Below, one piece after another: positions 24,480 to 35,877 of a DNA stretch of 64,000 bases. Numbering within the stretch: the stretch's first letter is position 1; each line of letters opens with the position of its first letter. The notes below the pieces were generated by a model. The model did not search any database. It saw only the letters and a list, made by a program, of their open reading frames with translations, and was not told the origin of the DNA. The stretch comes from Malania oleifera (Eukaryota; Streptophyta; Magnoliopsida; Santalales; Ximeniaceae): positions 97,460,397-97,524,396 of the forward strand of contig NC_080423.1 in assembly GCF_029873635.1 (NCBI RefSeq), written 5' to 3'. The position numbers were made by a program, and so were the translations under genes.

Positions 24480-26390
24480 GCCTCAGTTACCTTTTGGGAG
24501 GCCTACGGCCCATAGAAATTGTCTACTTGAGATTGTCACTTGGCCCGTAGGTCCTGATACAAGGGTAGAATAAACGCAGAATAAAATTGTGCCAATCAAT
24601 TTTTTTTTCACATAATTCAAGTCCCAAAGTTTATGCTCCAAACACTGCCTATAAGTATTTGCAAGTATTTCTAGTAGCTTATTATGATGACCATCCAACA
24701 AAGAATAGCTTGATGTGGCCATGATACTTGAATATTTTCTAATTCTTAAATTCTGCCAAAGCTGTATTGAGTGAGAAGATACCAGGAGGATGATCCCAAA
24801 TCACTCCTCTGAATCTGCATCAGGAAGAAGGTTCCCAAATTTTGATCTCCATTAGGTTCCTCGACATATCTTGGGTCAGTGATTCCCAGTTTACAGCTTC
24901 TGGCATGATATTGCCAATTGGCATTTGAAGCTGCTGCTTCCTAAAAGCGGATTGTTTTGATTAGGCCAATTCAATAGAAAGAACTCTCATTTTATGTTTA
25001 CTTTTTGTTGGGTGTCCCTCCTTGTGGGGCCCTTGGCTTGAAAGTTGTACCATTATTTATTGTTGTTGTTGGCTTCCCATAAAGGAAAACAGTGCAGCAT
25101 GTTTTTTTTTTGTTTTTGGGCTCCAAGGCCTCACGCACAGTAAGAGTTGCTGCCCCTTCATCTCCTTTTTTTGTTTCATCTGCATTTTCCTGCTTGCTGC
25201 CATTGGACTCTCGGTTTTTCATCACTAGCTCCCAACGCCTGCAGCAGCCAATACCTGCAGCCAGCACCTGCTGCACGCCCACCCACCAGCGCTGGTCATC
25301 TTCTCCAGTGCAGCTACCTGCTACTGCTTCTTCTTCGTGTGTCTCCAGCTACATAGTAGTTACAGCATATTGGGATTTTTTTTATTGTGGTCTTTTGGTT
25401 GATTCTTTGGAGCTTTGTTCAGAATATTTGGTGAGACATTTCTATCTTGTTACATTTATTTATACACTCTTGTGTATTTGTAAGGCTTGTGCCTTTTGTA
25501 TCCACTTTATACAACATATTTGGTGATAGTAGATTTGGACCGCCGTACCCTGTGGACGTACCTCAACATTTGAGGGAACCACGTTAAATTTCTTGTGTCT
25601 CAATTTTTATTGTTTGCATTACTCCATTGTGGGAATTAGTTCATATAAAATATTTTCCCAACACTTTTTTCCTATGTTATCTCCCACATGATATAATTCT
25701 CATACAAGAATACCAATTACGAAATTCCAGTCAACTGAATCAAATGATTCCCTTACAAGTTACATCCACTTCCAGAGTAAATTTAGGAGGAAATTATCTG
25801 TATGACAGGCCAATTGCACATTGTCTTGGGACTTGAATACACCTTGCTCTGATAAAAAGCTCTCAGATTATTACTAATAAAGGAATCCAAACAACACTCA
25901 ACCTATTTGCCATAGGACAAAAATCTGATCCATAGGTAGGATTTTTGATTTTAGGAACCAGACGAAGCAGTAGCATTCACCTGTTTGAGCAGTTTAGCCT
26001 CCGAACAAAAAGAAAGAACTATAAAATCTGACTCAATGAGTGACCAATATTATTTGAAAATTTGAGCATCAAAATCATCGGCCAGGAGATATGTTGAGAA
26101 GGAAAAAAAAGCTTCTTTAAATTCCATCCTTTTCCACAACTCTATGAAGAAGAAGTTTCTCATCATCAGACCAAGAAAAATTCAGAACCTCGGTAAAATG
26201 TCACCATTGCATGGAAGAACATTTGGATGAGCAATACCAAGTAAATGAGTAATGTAATTTAGCAGTTCACATTTACCCTCTTCCCCTTTTCTTCATAAAG
26301 AGTTCTGAATACATTACCCTTCCTGACTATAAATAATGAGGCATAAAATTTCTGCTCACCAGAATTATCGTTACATCTTCTTTTTTTTTT
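24480..26390 (-). mobile_element. L1-type LINE relic (reverse transcriptase region)
   Basis: The minus strand, from right to left, reads in the order of a plant L1 ORF2. It has a linker-like EQKFYASLFIVRKGNVFRTL (about 26290-26350), ITHLLGIAHPNVLPC (about 26200-26250), DDFDAQIFK...KLLKQVNATA (about 25970-26080), then IKNPTYGSDFCPM and AFDSVDW (about 25720-25750). Beyond the Copia LTR insertion at 25006-25663, weaker matches such as LAEFK continue to about 24480. Several frameshifts and stops interrupt it, so it is dead. The limits, especially the left one, are approximate. Confidence 0.6.
25006..25663 (+). mobile_element. Copia-type solo LTR, TSD CTTTT
   Basis: 658 bp with inverted ends TGTTGGG...CCCAACA and an exact CTTTT duplication at 25001-25005 and 25664-25668. 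The + orientation is supported by the 3' part (GTGGACGTACCTCAACATTT, then GAACCACGTTAAATTTCTTG), which is typical of plant Copia LTR ends. It splits the LINE relic. Open frames on both strands here are incidental. Confidence 0.9.
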
Positions 26391-27777
26391 TTTTCCAAAG
26401 GCTGGGATTTTAATAAATTACTACTTGTAAAATCAGTTTTTGGTGGTCCATAGGGATAATCAAGCATATTTTCTTCTGCAGTTTGATGTGAGGACCAACT
26501 TTCTAGAGAATTATCAAGCTTCCCAATTATTCCTTTCCCCCCTAATGAGCACTGCTTTCCTTCTCTCTAAAGTTGGTCTTATCCATGGGCCTATTGTTGC
26601 TGAATCTATTGATTCACCTTGTGAATCTAATGAATTACACTGAATCTATCGATTCTTAGCCTACTGTATCCTGACAGACCCAAGTAGTTTAACCCCCCCA
26701 CCCCCCCTCCCTTTTACACGATTACCTTCCATTCCTTGTCTAGGTTAATTTTATGCTAAAAAAGAGGAGAAAATAGAACTTTAGGTCTTATGCCTTCACA
26801 AAACCATTCATCATTCTTGGAGTATAGCAGTTTGCCATTGATAAGAAAGGGCCAGGACACATGTGAGTTAAGGTGGTACTCATGTTACGTTGTGTTAAGA
26901 TTCAAAAGTTGTTCTTCATTAAGTAATTTGTTCGATTATTATCATTTCTAAGGTTAATTATTTTTTATTTTTAATTCAAGAAAGAATATGCATGACATAT
27001 TTTTTTTAATTGTCGATAAACGCCAAAGTTCAGTTTTTTATTATTTTTCTTGATTCATTCCCTCAAACAGCATAAGGTTATATATATATATTTCTTGACT
27101 CATTCCTTACTTTTCATTTGTTTAGGGAAAGCATACACATGAAAATGACTCTTTTTTTTTTTTTTAATTTTATAATTTTTTGTCAAAATGTTAATGTATT
27201 GTACCATTTTGCTTCTTGTTCGTTCATCAATATATGCATGGGAAATCTGTACCAAATTTTATCATTCAGTGTGATTCTTGATTCTGAATTCCCAAAATTA
27301 GAAGTTTGATTCACGATTCAAATCTTGATTTGACAGCTACGCTTCAAAGCCAACACATTACTTTCAGGCTTAAGGTGAGCTACAAAATAAGTTCTATATC
27401 AAAAAATGCAGCCAAAAGCACCACAATTTACATGTCATGTGAAGAAATTCATATATTATTAACCAGTTATGAGCTCCTGAAAAAGCTAGCCAGCTAAGGC
27501 AACAGAGCAGCCAACTTACAGAACATATCCTTCTTGTCAGGGATGTGATGTCTATCCAATGCCTTGATCCAAAGTTGTCAGCCCTTGAATCAGTTGCATT
27601 CCTTCAAGCTGTAAAGGAATATAGCAGCTACGGTAGAGGAAGATCAGGATGATCAACATGCCAGAATTTTGAAATAATGTGGGGGGGATGATACATATAC
27701 ACCACGCCTTCTTCATCCTGAGACCATTAAGTATAAATTGATAATAAGCAAAATAAAATTTGAGCGACACTGTCTCT
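26391..27777. other. Intergenic, no gene recognised
   Basis: A mix of AT-rich and moderately complex sequence with a C-rich run near 26694-26712. Small open frames show no recognisable similarity. Confidence 0.45.
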
Positions 27778-28228
27778 AATCAGTATCAACATCTACTCTT
27801 AGGTTTCACCACCAAAATTGCCACTCTGTCCAAAGCATGTGTAAAGCAGCCAACACTTTTCTATTGGGGAAGTGATAATCCCATTGTGGGTAGATAGGCC
27901 GACGCCCCAAAAAGAAAGCAAGAGGGACCAAACATATTATCAACAAGAATACAACAAAGGAAAAACAGAAATAGCTTCCAATAAAATCAAAATCTCTCAT
28001 AGCAAGGTAGAAATATACACTCGATGATATATAACTACACAACAATATCGTTGCAGATATAAGATATGCGCCAGCAAGGCTGCATATCCGTGAACAATAA
28101 TTACTGCAAGGAGAAATCTGTTCTCCCAAAAAGTATCAGATCTGAAAGTTCAAGATGTGCAACAAAAGAATAGGGAGAGAACAATAACACTTGCGAATAT
28201 ACTAAAGTAATATCACAAGCTGCTTCTC
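27778..28228 (-). repeat. Duplicate (copy 1) of the CDI-like gene's 3' flank
   Basis: It aligns by eye over about 450 bp with 28855-29372. Shared words include AGAAAGCAAGAGGGA, TATCAACAAGAAT, GGAGAAATCTGTTCT, GGAGAGAACAAT and GCTGCTTCTCA / TCTGCTTCTCA. Copy 2 is the 3' UTR and downstream flank of the gene; copy 1 has no coding sequence after it. A 107-codon minus-strand open frame (27806-28129) with several hydrophobic stretches lies within copy 1. It is probably incidental, because copy 2 does not keep it. Confidence 0.8.
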
Positions 28229-28478
28229 AATAATGTATCTATCTTCCTCCTTTTATTTTCTTTCACAACCTCTCAACTCTTTTTTCCCCAAAATTTTCCG
28301 GAAATCAGCCAAACAAATAGTTTCCTAATCTTTGGTCAAGGATATTTGCAAGATCATGCATCAACCATCTTTTGGGGGAAAATAAAATACACCATTTTAA
28401 AGGTACTCATCATAACATTATGCTAATACTCAACCTACAAAGTCAATTTCTCTCAAGAGATTAAACAACATCAGCAAC

Positions 28479-28739
28479 CAATGGCAGATGGAGGTTCTAG
28501 GGTGAACATGCTCCCACTTTAAAAAGTCTCATGTAGGACCCTTAATTCTTTAAAGTTCATAATTCTTTAAAGTTCATAACGTAATATTTATCCCCCTCCC
28601 CCCCTCCAAAAAGAAAACAGGGAAGAAAGTAGAAGATATTTTACCATACCCCTTCAAAAAAGTACCCTTAGCCTAATTATATATGTGTGTAAGGACTTTC
28701 ACTGTGCCCTCAAAACAAAAGTTTCTGGCTCTGCCACTG
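28479..28739. mobile_element. hAT-like MITE
   Basis: 261 bp with inverted ends CAATGGCAGA... and ...TCTGCCACTG (CAGTGGCAGAG read inward), matching the CAGTGGCGGAGCC ends of plant hAT-type MITEs. The 8-bp flanks TCAGCAAC (28471-28478) and ATTGCAAC (28740-28747) agree at five of eight positions, consistent with an old target-site duplication. It sits between the two copies of the duplicated 3' flank. Confidence 0.6.
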
Positions 28740-28854
28740 ATTGCAACAGCAATAATGTTATAATTATTTTTTGGTACATCAGCAATAATGTTACTCTGTT
28801 ATTTATTGAAAAGCATTCTACTAGTGTAACAGGCAGTATCTAGACATCTATAAA

Positions 28855-29372
28855 TCAGTATCAAAATCTACACTAGGTCATCATCAAAGGCAGCCCAAAC
28901 TATGAAAAAAAGAAAAAAAGAAACACGTGTGACACATTTGTCCATCTGTCCAAAGTGAGCGTAAAGCACCCGACAATTTTGTATCTGGTAAGTAATCGTT
29001 CTATTATAAGAGGTAGAACATCTGATGCCCCGCCAAAAAGAAAGCAAGAGGGATCAAATTATCAACAAGAATTCAACGAAGGAGAAAGCAAAATAGCTTT
29101 TATTACAATCAATAGACTTTCATAACAAGCTAGAAGGTGTACACTAAATGATTTATAAGCAAACAATAAATCATTACAGATATAAGGCATAAATGGCTGC
29201 AATGCCTACTTAATTATAACTACTTTAAGGAGAAATCTGTTCTTCCATAAAACATTAGATATCTAAGAGTACAAATAACAAATAGGATACTCAACAATAC
29301 TACAAGGAGAGAACAATTGTCCTTGCTACTACATCTAAAATTCAGAATAATATGCCATGATCTGCTTCTCAC
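28855..29372 (-). repeat. 3' UTR and downstream flank of the CDI-like gene (copy 2)
   Basis: It begins directly after the stop codon of the gene and is repeated, diverged, at 27778-28228. A minus-strand AATAAA (29099-29104) about 270 nt after the stop is the best polyadenylation signal. Confidence 0.7.
29099..29104 (-). terminator. Candidate polyadenylation signal AATAAA
   Basis: AATAAA on the minus strand about 270 nt downstream of the stop codon of the CDI-like gene. It is a single hexamer match in AT-rich DNA, so support is modest. Confidence 0.35.
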
Positions 29373-30149
29373 TTATCTCTTGAGTGTCTCGTCAGCTTCC
29401 TTCATGTACTCTTCCATTTCATTCAGCCACAGGTCTGCAAACTCACAATTCTTCCAAGATTCAAACCATGGGCCTCCTAGAGTGTAATGTATTGCTTTTG
29501 GGAATGTTGCAGGATCATTCTTATCGACCTTGTTGTGTCCCACAAGAAAATTCCACACAAATGGTACCGACCCGATTTCATGATCATCGAGCCATTGAAA
29601 CCTATGAAGGAAGGCACCGGTTTGCGAGTTCACAACCTCAGGCGTCAATGCCCGGTTCTTCGGGTGGCCACAATTATACAAAACCATGGAAGACCAATTC
29701 TTCCTCGGGTAAACAGTTTGCACAACCCCATCCATCTTGGTGGTCTCTTTTGGGGTGTAGTCATGCTGAACACACATAATGGCGTAGTTTTCATCAACCA
29801 GGTCTCTCAATTCCTTAATGTCAGCTAAGTATAGAAAGTCACAGTCCACAAACATTGCCCAGCCTTCAAAATTGGCCAAGTGTGGAGTCAAGAACCGAGA
29901 AAATGAGAACTCAGTGCTCTCAAATTGGCCTCGGTCACGCCAGTACAGGCCGCTCTTCCTCAGATCTGCTTGTTTGATGGGTATAACCTCAACAGGAATT
30001 GAAGATCGCTTCAAGACGGAGTACCGACACACCTCGAAGGCAAGGTCTTCGCGGGGATCATACCCCACAAAGATTTTTAAAGGCTTATCCATGGCTGTTT
30101 CATTGCAAACACTGTCTGCGTGAACCTCACCATTTCTACTAGAATTCAT
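29373..30149 (-). CDS. CDI: CDI-like protein, nucleotide-diphospho-sugar transferase fold
   Basis: A complete, uninterrupted single-exon reading frame of 258 residues from ATG (30149) to TAA. It resembles the plant protein annotated as CDI (Arabidopsis At1g64980-type), in the nucleotide-diphospho-sugar transferase superfamily. Visible features are a beta-strand start LKIFVGYDPREDLAFEV (residues 24-40), a DxD-type metal/nucleotide-sugar motif VDCD (101-104) within WAMFVDCDFLYLADI, and the C-terminal HYTLGGPW block (221-228), which in GT-A folds often lies by the active site. There is no signal peptide or membrane segment, suggesting a cytosolic or loosely attached protein. Substrate is not known from sequence. 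An alternative start at Met20 would begin just before the conserved domain. Upstream, a 5' UTR intron is predicted (30166-30524). It is the only intact host coding gene in the window, and the clean frame argues it is active. Confidence 0.9.
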   Translation of the reverse strand: MNSSRNGEVHADSVCNETAMDKPLKIFVGYDPREDLAFEVCRYSVLKRSSIPVEVIPIKQADLRKSGLYWRDRGQFESTEFSFSRFLTPHLANFEGWAMFVDCDFLYLADIKELRDLVDENYAIMCVQHDYTPKETTKMDGVVQTVYPRKNWSSMVLYNCGHPKNRALTPEVVNSQTGAFLHRFQWLDDHEIGSVPFVWNFLVGHNKVDKNDPATFPKAIHYTLGGPWFESWKNCEFADLWLNEMEEYMKEADETLKR

Positions 30150-30165
30150 CTTGTTGTACCAGCCT

Positions 30166-30524
30166 CTGCTTTTACAGAAAGATAGACCTGTAAATTTACA
30201 GGCGATTCAGCCCAAGACCTATAACCAACAGAAAAGAAACAGAAAAAGGGTTTTTGAGAATTAATCTACGAAGGCAAAAGGATGTCAAGTACATTGAGAA
30301 AAAATTGATAATTCGTGAAAAAAAACAACAGCAAAGAAACAAAAATGGAAAAGGGTTTTTGAGAAAAATTCTCAGGGGGCTAAAGGGTGTCAAAGACATA
30401 AAAAAAAAAATCTGAGAATTCGTGAAGAAATAATCCAACAGTTCTGCTAGAGAAACAGGGAAATAAAATGCATCAAGCTGGGGTAAAGATAATCCATAAA
30501 GGGATTTTCAAAGAAATGCCATAC
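30166..30524 (-). other. Predicted 5' UTR intron of the CDI-like gene
   Basis: On the minus strand a donor CTCCAG|GTATGG lies at 30525/30524 and an acceptor AAGCAG|AGGCTGG at 30166/30165, 16 nt before the ATG. The 359-bp interval is T-rich in sense, as plant introns are. Other nearby AG dinucleotides could be used; transcript data would decide. Confidence 0.55.
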
Positions 30525-30780
30525 CTGGAGATCGCAATTGAAAGCTCTGAAGAGGACGATATGAATCACCGAAAACGATACATAGCTTCCTCGGCAACAA
30601 TGCAGGGAAGAACTTGCTGTAATTGGCGACTTCTTGGACTTTCCTTGAGAGTACAAGAAACTTGGAAGAAAAACAGTTGAAAAATGTCAATGGAAACGAG
30701 AGAGAGAAGGGGAGGAATTGATGAAGAAGCGGGATTTAAGCTGTGTTGCAGAGTGAGTCTGCGGCATTTATGTATGTGTT
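30525..30780 (-). promoter_or_regulatory. 5' UTR exon and core promoter of the CDI-like gene
   Basis: Upstream of the predicted donor the minus strand has a CT-rich leader (complement of GGAAACGAGAGAGAGAAGGG) and, further up, TACATAAATG (about 30764-30773) as a TATA-like box. A start near 30735 would give a 5' exon of about 210 nt. That exon contains one very short upstream frame, ATG TAT CGT TTT CGG TGA (30583-30566), which could dampen translation. The promoter call is inference. Confidence 0.4.
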
Positions 30781-31145
30781 TGCAGATTTTTTTGTTTCTT
30801 TTTAAAATATTGATTTTCCGTTAATAGAATGGAAATGAAAGGGAATTGAGGAACGGTTGATTTACCGCGTCCAGCCAAAGTCAAGGTCATACGGAAGTCG
30901 CACGACAGCACAGGCAAGGAGTGAGCAGGCTGCGTGGACATTGCTGACTTGCTGACTCCTCATTTCCACCGGCCATTCTCCATTCTCTCTTTTAATTATT
31001 ATTATTATTATTTTTGCTTATACTATTATTTTTTATGATTCAAAATTCTTACATACACAAATTCTTCCCATCTACCAAAATAGCACCAAATCAAAAAATA
31101 AATACATTATCTATCGACCTGTCTATTGTCGTGACTTTGTCGTTA
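30781..31145. other. Promoter-proximal intergenic DNA
   Basis: Region upstream of the CDI-like gene; no further gene is seen. It includes a short ATT-rich run near 30995-31013. Confidence 0.4.
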
Positions 31146-32016
31146 TTTTTATTTCACAAGAATAAAAGTCGATTCTTCACAATATGGGGCCCTAGGCGAG
31201 ATTTAACTAGGGACCCTTAATATTTTGTTTAATATTTTTTTTTCTTTTTTCGTTTTTCATATCCGGATTCATATTTTCTCCTTAACATAATTAAATTTTA
31301 AAATTAATACTAATTATAAATTGACAAATTATATAAACAAATAAAAATAAATTTAATAAATTTATAAAAATAGTATATTGAAACAATATAACCTGATTAT
31401 TATTATTATTGCAAATCGATCGATGAACGAGGCTTTAAAGATATTGGATTCTTACCAGATACAACGTTCTAACATCAAAACTTCCAAAATATAAGAAAAA
31501 ATAGAAGAAAAAAAATTTAGAATGAATATAATAGAAATAATGCATAAACATTGAAATCAAAATTAGGGTTGATGAAAATTATAGAGAATCGGAGGCCCGA
31601 AGATGATAAATACAAGAGCCGGATCAAAAATCATAGAGAGACTAGAGATGAGAGTGAGAGAGAGTGAGAGATGGAAAGATTTTTTTAGAGAGGTTAATAA
31701 AGTTGAGAGTAATAGTTAGACTAGAGAGAGATGAGAGTAATAGTTAGTAATATAATAAAGTTGTTAGTTGGGAAGTCAATGAGACTTGAAAAAAAAAAGG
31801 AATTAAATTGCATTTATTTTATATTTTAAAATATAATTTCATTTATTTGTTAGTTAGGAAGTCAATGTATGGGAAGAGAGCATAATAAATAATATTAACA
31901 TTATTTAATTAAAAAAAATTTGGGATTCCAAAAATATATTATTATATTAAAAAAAAATTTGGGGCCCCAAAAATAAGCGAGCACCTCAGCCACCTAAAGG
32001 AAGAGTCGGCCCTGTT
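31146..32016. mobile_element. Probable non-autonomous hAT-like element (worn)
   Basis: The right end, read inward, is CAGGGCCGACTCTTCC, followed by GGCCCC near 31970. The left end near 31146 has GTCGATTCTTCACAATATGG, then GGGCCCTAGGCGAG. The two ends resemble each other in inverted orientation, as in plant hAT-type elements with CAGGGCCG ends. The interior is AT-rich with GAGA-rich segments and no transposase. The left boundary and target duplication are not certain. Confidence 0.4.
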
Positions 32017-32674
32017 CATCTTCCAAGGAACTATGTAAATTATTTATCTATTTATTAGCTAAAGGGTTCAAAAAAATCAATTTATTGAGAGCTAGTTTTT
32101 TTAAATCTCATTTTCTTATATCTTCTTGCTAAATATTTTCAATGTAGAAATATTTATTTGATTTGATTTTTTTTTTTTTTTTGTGAAACCCCCTTAATAT
32201 TCAACCAATTTGTACAATAACTCCCACAAAGAGCATGCACCTCTCTCCTCTCGTTTAGAGGATTATCCTCTCCTTTAGTTATATAATAGAATAAAAAAAA
32301 AATCTTTAGTTCCTCAAAAAAATTTAAAAGAGACAAGATGCAGTAAATAAAAATAAAAATATTCACACGTGTGTATGTTCAAACTATTTTTATCAAAAAT
32401 GCATCATAAAAATCCTACATACATCTGAGTAAGGATAAGTGCCCTCAATAAAATTTCGAAAATAAGTAGATGTTCTGGGTAATTGAGGAGATGCACAAAC
32501 CAAAAGTACTCATTTGCCCTATTTTCAAAGGTAATAAATATTAAAATTAGGATTTTTGATAAATAATATTATTTGAAACAACTATTACTAGTGTTAAATG
32601 TGACTTTGTGTGTTTTTTAATTACTCATCTAAGAAAATAAGAAAAATATCTCTATGAAAAATATATCTATTCTT

Positions 32675-32715
<41 letters not shown>

Positions 32716-32969
32716 TGTTGAGAATTCTACTTGTGAGTTTGTCTCACATTAAAAAAATTATGTGCATGATATGTACTTATATACATGGTTGGACTAAAAA
32801 CCCAATAGACTTAACCTTTTAGGCAAAGTTATTGCTCACTCATGTGTATTGTTTCGACTTAATCAATTTCATGCAAGTCTTAGTACTTTCGCAAGACAAC
32901 GATGATGTGAAGTTTCAAAAAATGTTCGTAACTAAAAAATTTGTTGAATTTAAAGTCAACGTGGAGATT
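32017..32969. other. AT-rich DNA, its right end probably internal remnant of a Copia element
   Basis: Mostly low-complexity AT-rich sequence with a (TA)n run near 32680-32707. The last bases, AACGTGGAGATT just before 32970, look like a Copia polypurine tract. Near 32714 a TGTTGAGAATTC start with GTTTGTCTCACATT resembles the LTR at 32970 and could be a first, truncated LTR. Confidence 0.4.
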
Positions 32970-33300
32970 TGTTATTTTTTTGTCTCACATTGGTAAAAAG
33001 TTTTTATTTTTAAACTTTTAGCTTAAAACTATATAAAGAGGTTCCTCACCATTTGTAATCACATCTCTCATTTGTAGAGTTGCAAATAGCATATGTATTT
33101 TAGGGTATTTTTAATTTACCCAAGTTGTAATTTTTTAAAAGTAGTGGATTGATCATCGGCGCCTCAGAACGTAAGTAATTCTGTACCGAATCTCGTAAAT
33201 TCTTGTGTTGTTCTTTATTGTTATATTTTATTATTAGTTTTGTATTTCTTTAGTTTCGTTATATATTTAATAGCAATAATTGTTATATTAATGCTTGACA
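32970..33300 (+). mobile_element. Small Copia-type LTR
   Basis: It starts TGTTATTTTTTTGTCTCACA after a polypurine-like GTGGAGAT. It continues with ACTATATAAAGAGG (a TATA box near 33030), CATCGGCGCCTCAGAACG and CCGAATCTCGTAAATTCTTG, the usual order of plant Copia LTRs. The end at 33300 (TTGACA) is approximate. Confidence 0.55.
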
Positions 33301-33488
33301 CAAGTGGGTGCCTGTAGTTACAAGATAAGTAAAAGGGAGATTACAGAAAAACCCTAAAAAAAAAAAAACAATAGCAACAACCAACCAAATTAGGACAACA
33401 AATTTAAATATAACTAACAAAGAAGATAAAAAACATAAATACAGCCAAAATCAAATCAAAATACACCAAACAAAATTTTAGAGTTAAA
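33301..33488. other. A-rich linker
   Basis: A-rich sequence between a Copia LTR and an RNase H fragment; nothing recognised. Confidence 0.4.
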
Positions 33489-33870
33489 CTAACGACGAAC
33501 GGAAATGAGACCCCACCTATCCATCCTAAGAATAGCTTTTAGATAACGTGGTAAAAGATATTATTTTTCGTAAATTATATTATTTCTCATTTCTCCTTCT
33601 TTAGTAAGAAAATCAGTCACACTATTACTTTCCCTATATTGATGCATCATCATGAAGTTCACTCCTAACTCTACTACGAGCTCCTCCCAAAAATTCCAAA
33701 GATATCACAAAGTACATTTACCTTTCTAAAATCAATCAATTACAATTCGCGAGTCATTTTCAATAATTACATTAAAATAATGCAAATTTTCAATAATTAC
33801 ATTAAAATAATGCAAACGTTTGCACAAACGAATTCTTTCCTTGATTGCTTTTAATTTCGCACTATTAATA
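33489..33870 (-). pseudogene. RNase H-like domain fragment (plant LINE/RVT_3 type), disrupted
   Basis: The minus strand reads LKAIKERIRLCKRLHYFNVI, then IENDSRIVID, GKCTL, FWEELVVELG, MMMHQYRESNSVTDFLTKEG, and ends LRMDRWGLISVRR before a stop at 33491-33489. This matches the RNase H-like domain found at the 3' end of plant LINE-derived proteins. A direct 30-bp duplication (33757-33786 and 33787-33816) repeats ten residues in frame, and stops and frame changes break the reading. It is probably the tail of a dead LINE; a decayed host copy of the domain is the alternative. Confidence 0.6.
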
Positions 33871-33883
33871 TCCCAACCTGCCA

Positions 33884-33921
<38 letters not shown>

Positions 33922-33922
33922 A
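33884..33922. repeat. (AT)n(GT)n microsatellite
   Basis: An AT run changing into a GT run of about 13 units. Confidence 0.9.
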
Positions 33923-33930
33923 TCTCTGGT

Positions 33931-35877
33931 GAGTTAAATTTCTATTCATGGATGCATTTTATAAAAATCAATCATCATGAATATAGCATTTGAGTTCGCT
34001 TTTACTCTAGCATAACGGCTAATTGGAAACATAATGTAGATGTATTAACATTAAAGTGAGTAAGTCTATCCTATGTCAATTGTGAGGTTCATGCAAACAA
34101 AATAAAAGAAATCCAATTTTATTAATAAAAAATGGTGTAGATGATTGGGTTTCTTAGAGGTTATGTTTATTTCCAAACCATAAAATATTCAATGACTTTC
34201 CAAATAGTATGAAAAATTCAGAAAAGCCACAAGGGAGCATATAGCACATGTAATTAGTCATATAATGGTCAACTTATTTTCTTTTTCTCCAAAGCATATG
34301 AACTTACAATTACAAAAAATTTCGTTTCCTCCAAATAATATGAACTTACTATTACAAAAGCTCAGAAAAAGAAAAAAAAGGAAAAGGTCTCATATAAAAT
34401 TCCTTATAATATGTGTGTGAGCAGGCTAAAATGACAAGATTTTTTTTTTTGAGACTATAACCACTCAATTAGCTATTGTATAGAGTCTAAGTCTAAATGA
34501 ATTAAACTTTAAAGGGGTGTTTTAATATTTTTTTTAAAAAAAATAAAGGAAATGCTATTGAGGAGCTAGAATGAGAAGCCCACTCCTCGACAAGTGACTC
34601 TCTTTGCCTTGCCCTCTCCGTTATTACAACATAGTTTTCTATTGCTTTAGATGCTATGCTACAACTGCATGAACGAGGCTTTTTAGATTTCAATAATAGA
34701 TCAAATTGATAAGATAACAACTCCGCAAGTCTTCTCTATTGAAATCTCTTTTCGAATTTGATTTCAATCTCTCAAGTCTCATTTCTCAAGTAAAAATGCT
34801 ATTTTTTTGCCATATTTATAACTAAACTCCTCAATTGAAATTAAATTCCTTGACTTATTTCAATATTTTTTGAAAATTTAAAATTTTGAGAGCCTTCAAT
34901 TATTTCATTATGAGCCTTAATTTGGGATAAACCCTAATTGTTATTTTGTGACATTAGTTTAATATTTTTATGGATAAACTCTTCTTTTGTAACTAGATTC
35001 CTATATTTTTTTTCAATATCCTCTAAAATTTCAAAAAAATTGAGCCCTTAGTTATCAAATTAAGAGCCCTAATTTGAGATAAATCCTAAATTTCAATTCC
35101 ATTTTGATTTGATATTTTGTATGGCTGAACTCCTTACTTGAAATTAGATTCCTAGATTCTTAAATTATAAGACGCATCATTTTTATTTTTATTTTTTTGG
35201 AATGAAATGTAATGAAGATTTGACTTTTTTTTTCCTTTTATTTTTGAATAGTACTCGAATGATATGTCTAAATTGATGTGATCTTAAAATCTAAAAACTA
35301 AATCTCATAAAATAAAAATGCATTAAAACTTAATCTTATATAAAAAAAAAATGCCTTATGAATGAAAGGCTCAATTGCCATTGAATGTAGGTCTTAGACT
35401 TGCTATTAGACTTATGACCTGTTAGCAATTGGTGCACTTTCACGATGATTAAAATTAAGGTTTCTTTAAATAATATTACGAATGAATTCTTGAGTATTTT
35501 CATGTATTTGAATGAATAGAGGTTAAATAAAACTTCCTTATATACTTATAATGATTGCATAGAAGTAGTTGCTAGGGGAATGGACTGTAGATTAAGGCTC
35601 CCTTTAGAACTCAAAAAATATTAGAAAATAAAAAGAAAATATCAAGAAGTCTTCATTTTCTTGTTTGGTCATCAAAGAAAACGAGAAAGAAAATAAAAAA
35701 TACATCAAATTTATAAATAAAAATTTGATTTTATATATCATTAATATTTAATCTTTTCTAATATTTAACCATATTAAAATCATCTCTTATAGCATGAGTG
35801 CAGCTCGATGCACAAAGCTGCTTTGTATACAGGCCCTCCTAAAAAAAAGTAATTTTTTGGGGCATGAGATTATTGGG
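33931..35877. other. AT-rich intergenic DNA, no gene recognised
   Basis: No coding similarity seen. A 72-codon minus-strand frame at 34502-34720 is not recognisable and probably incidental. Confidence 0.45.

Noticed and set aside
25092-25526. 144-codon + strand frame with Ser/Cys-rich sequence
   Set aside because: It lies wholly inside a Copia solo LTR with defined ends and has no similarity to a gene.
27806-28129. 107-codon minus-strand frame with several hydrophobic stretches
   Set aside because: It lies in a duplicated 3' flank, the sister copy does not keep the frame, and no family is recognisable.
29384-29828. Plus-strand frames opposite the CDI-like gene
   Set aside because: Shadow frames of a well conserved coding sequence.
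34502-34720. 72-codon minus-strand frame
   Set aside because: No recognisable domain and no supporting context.
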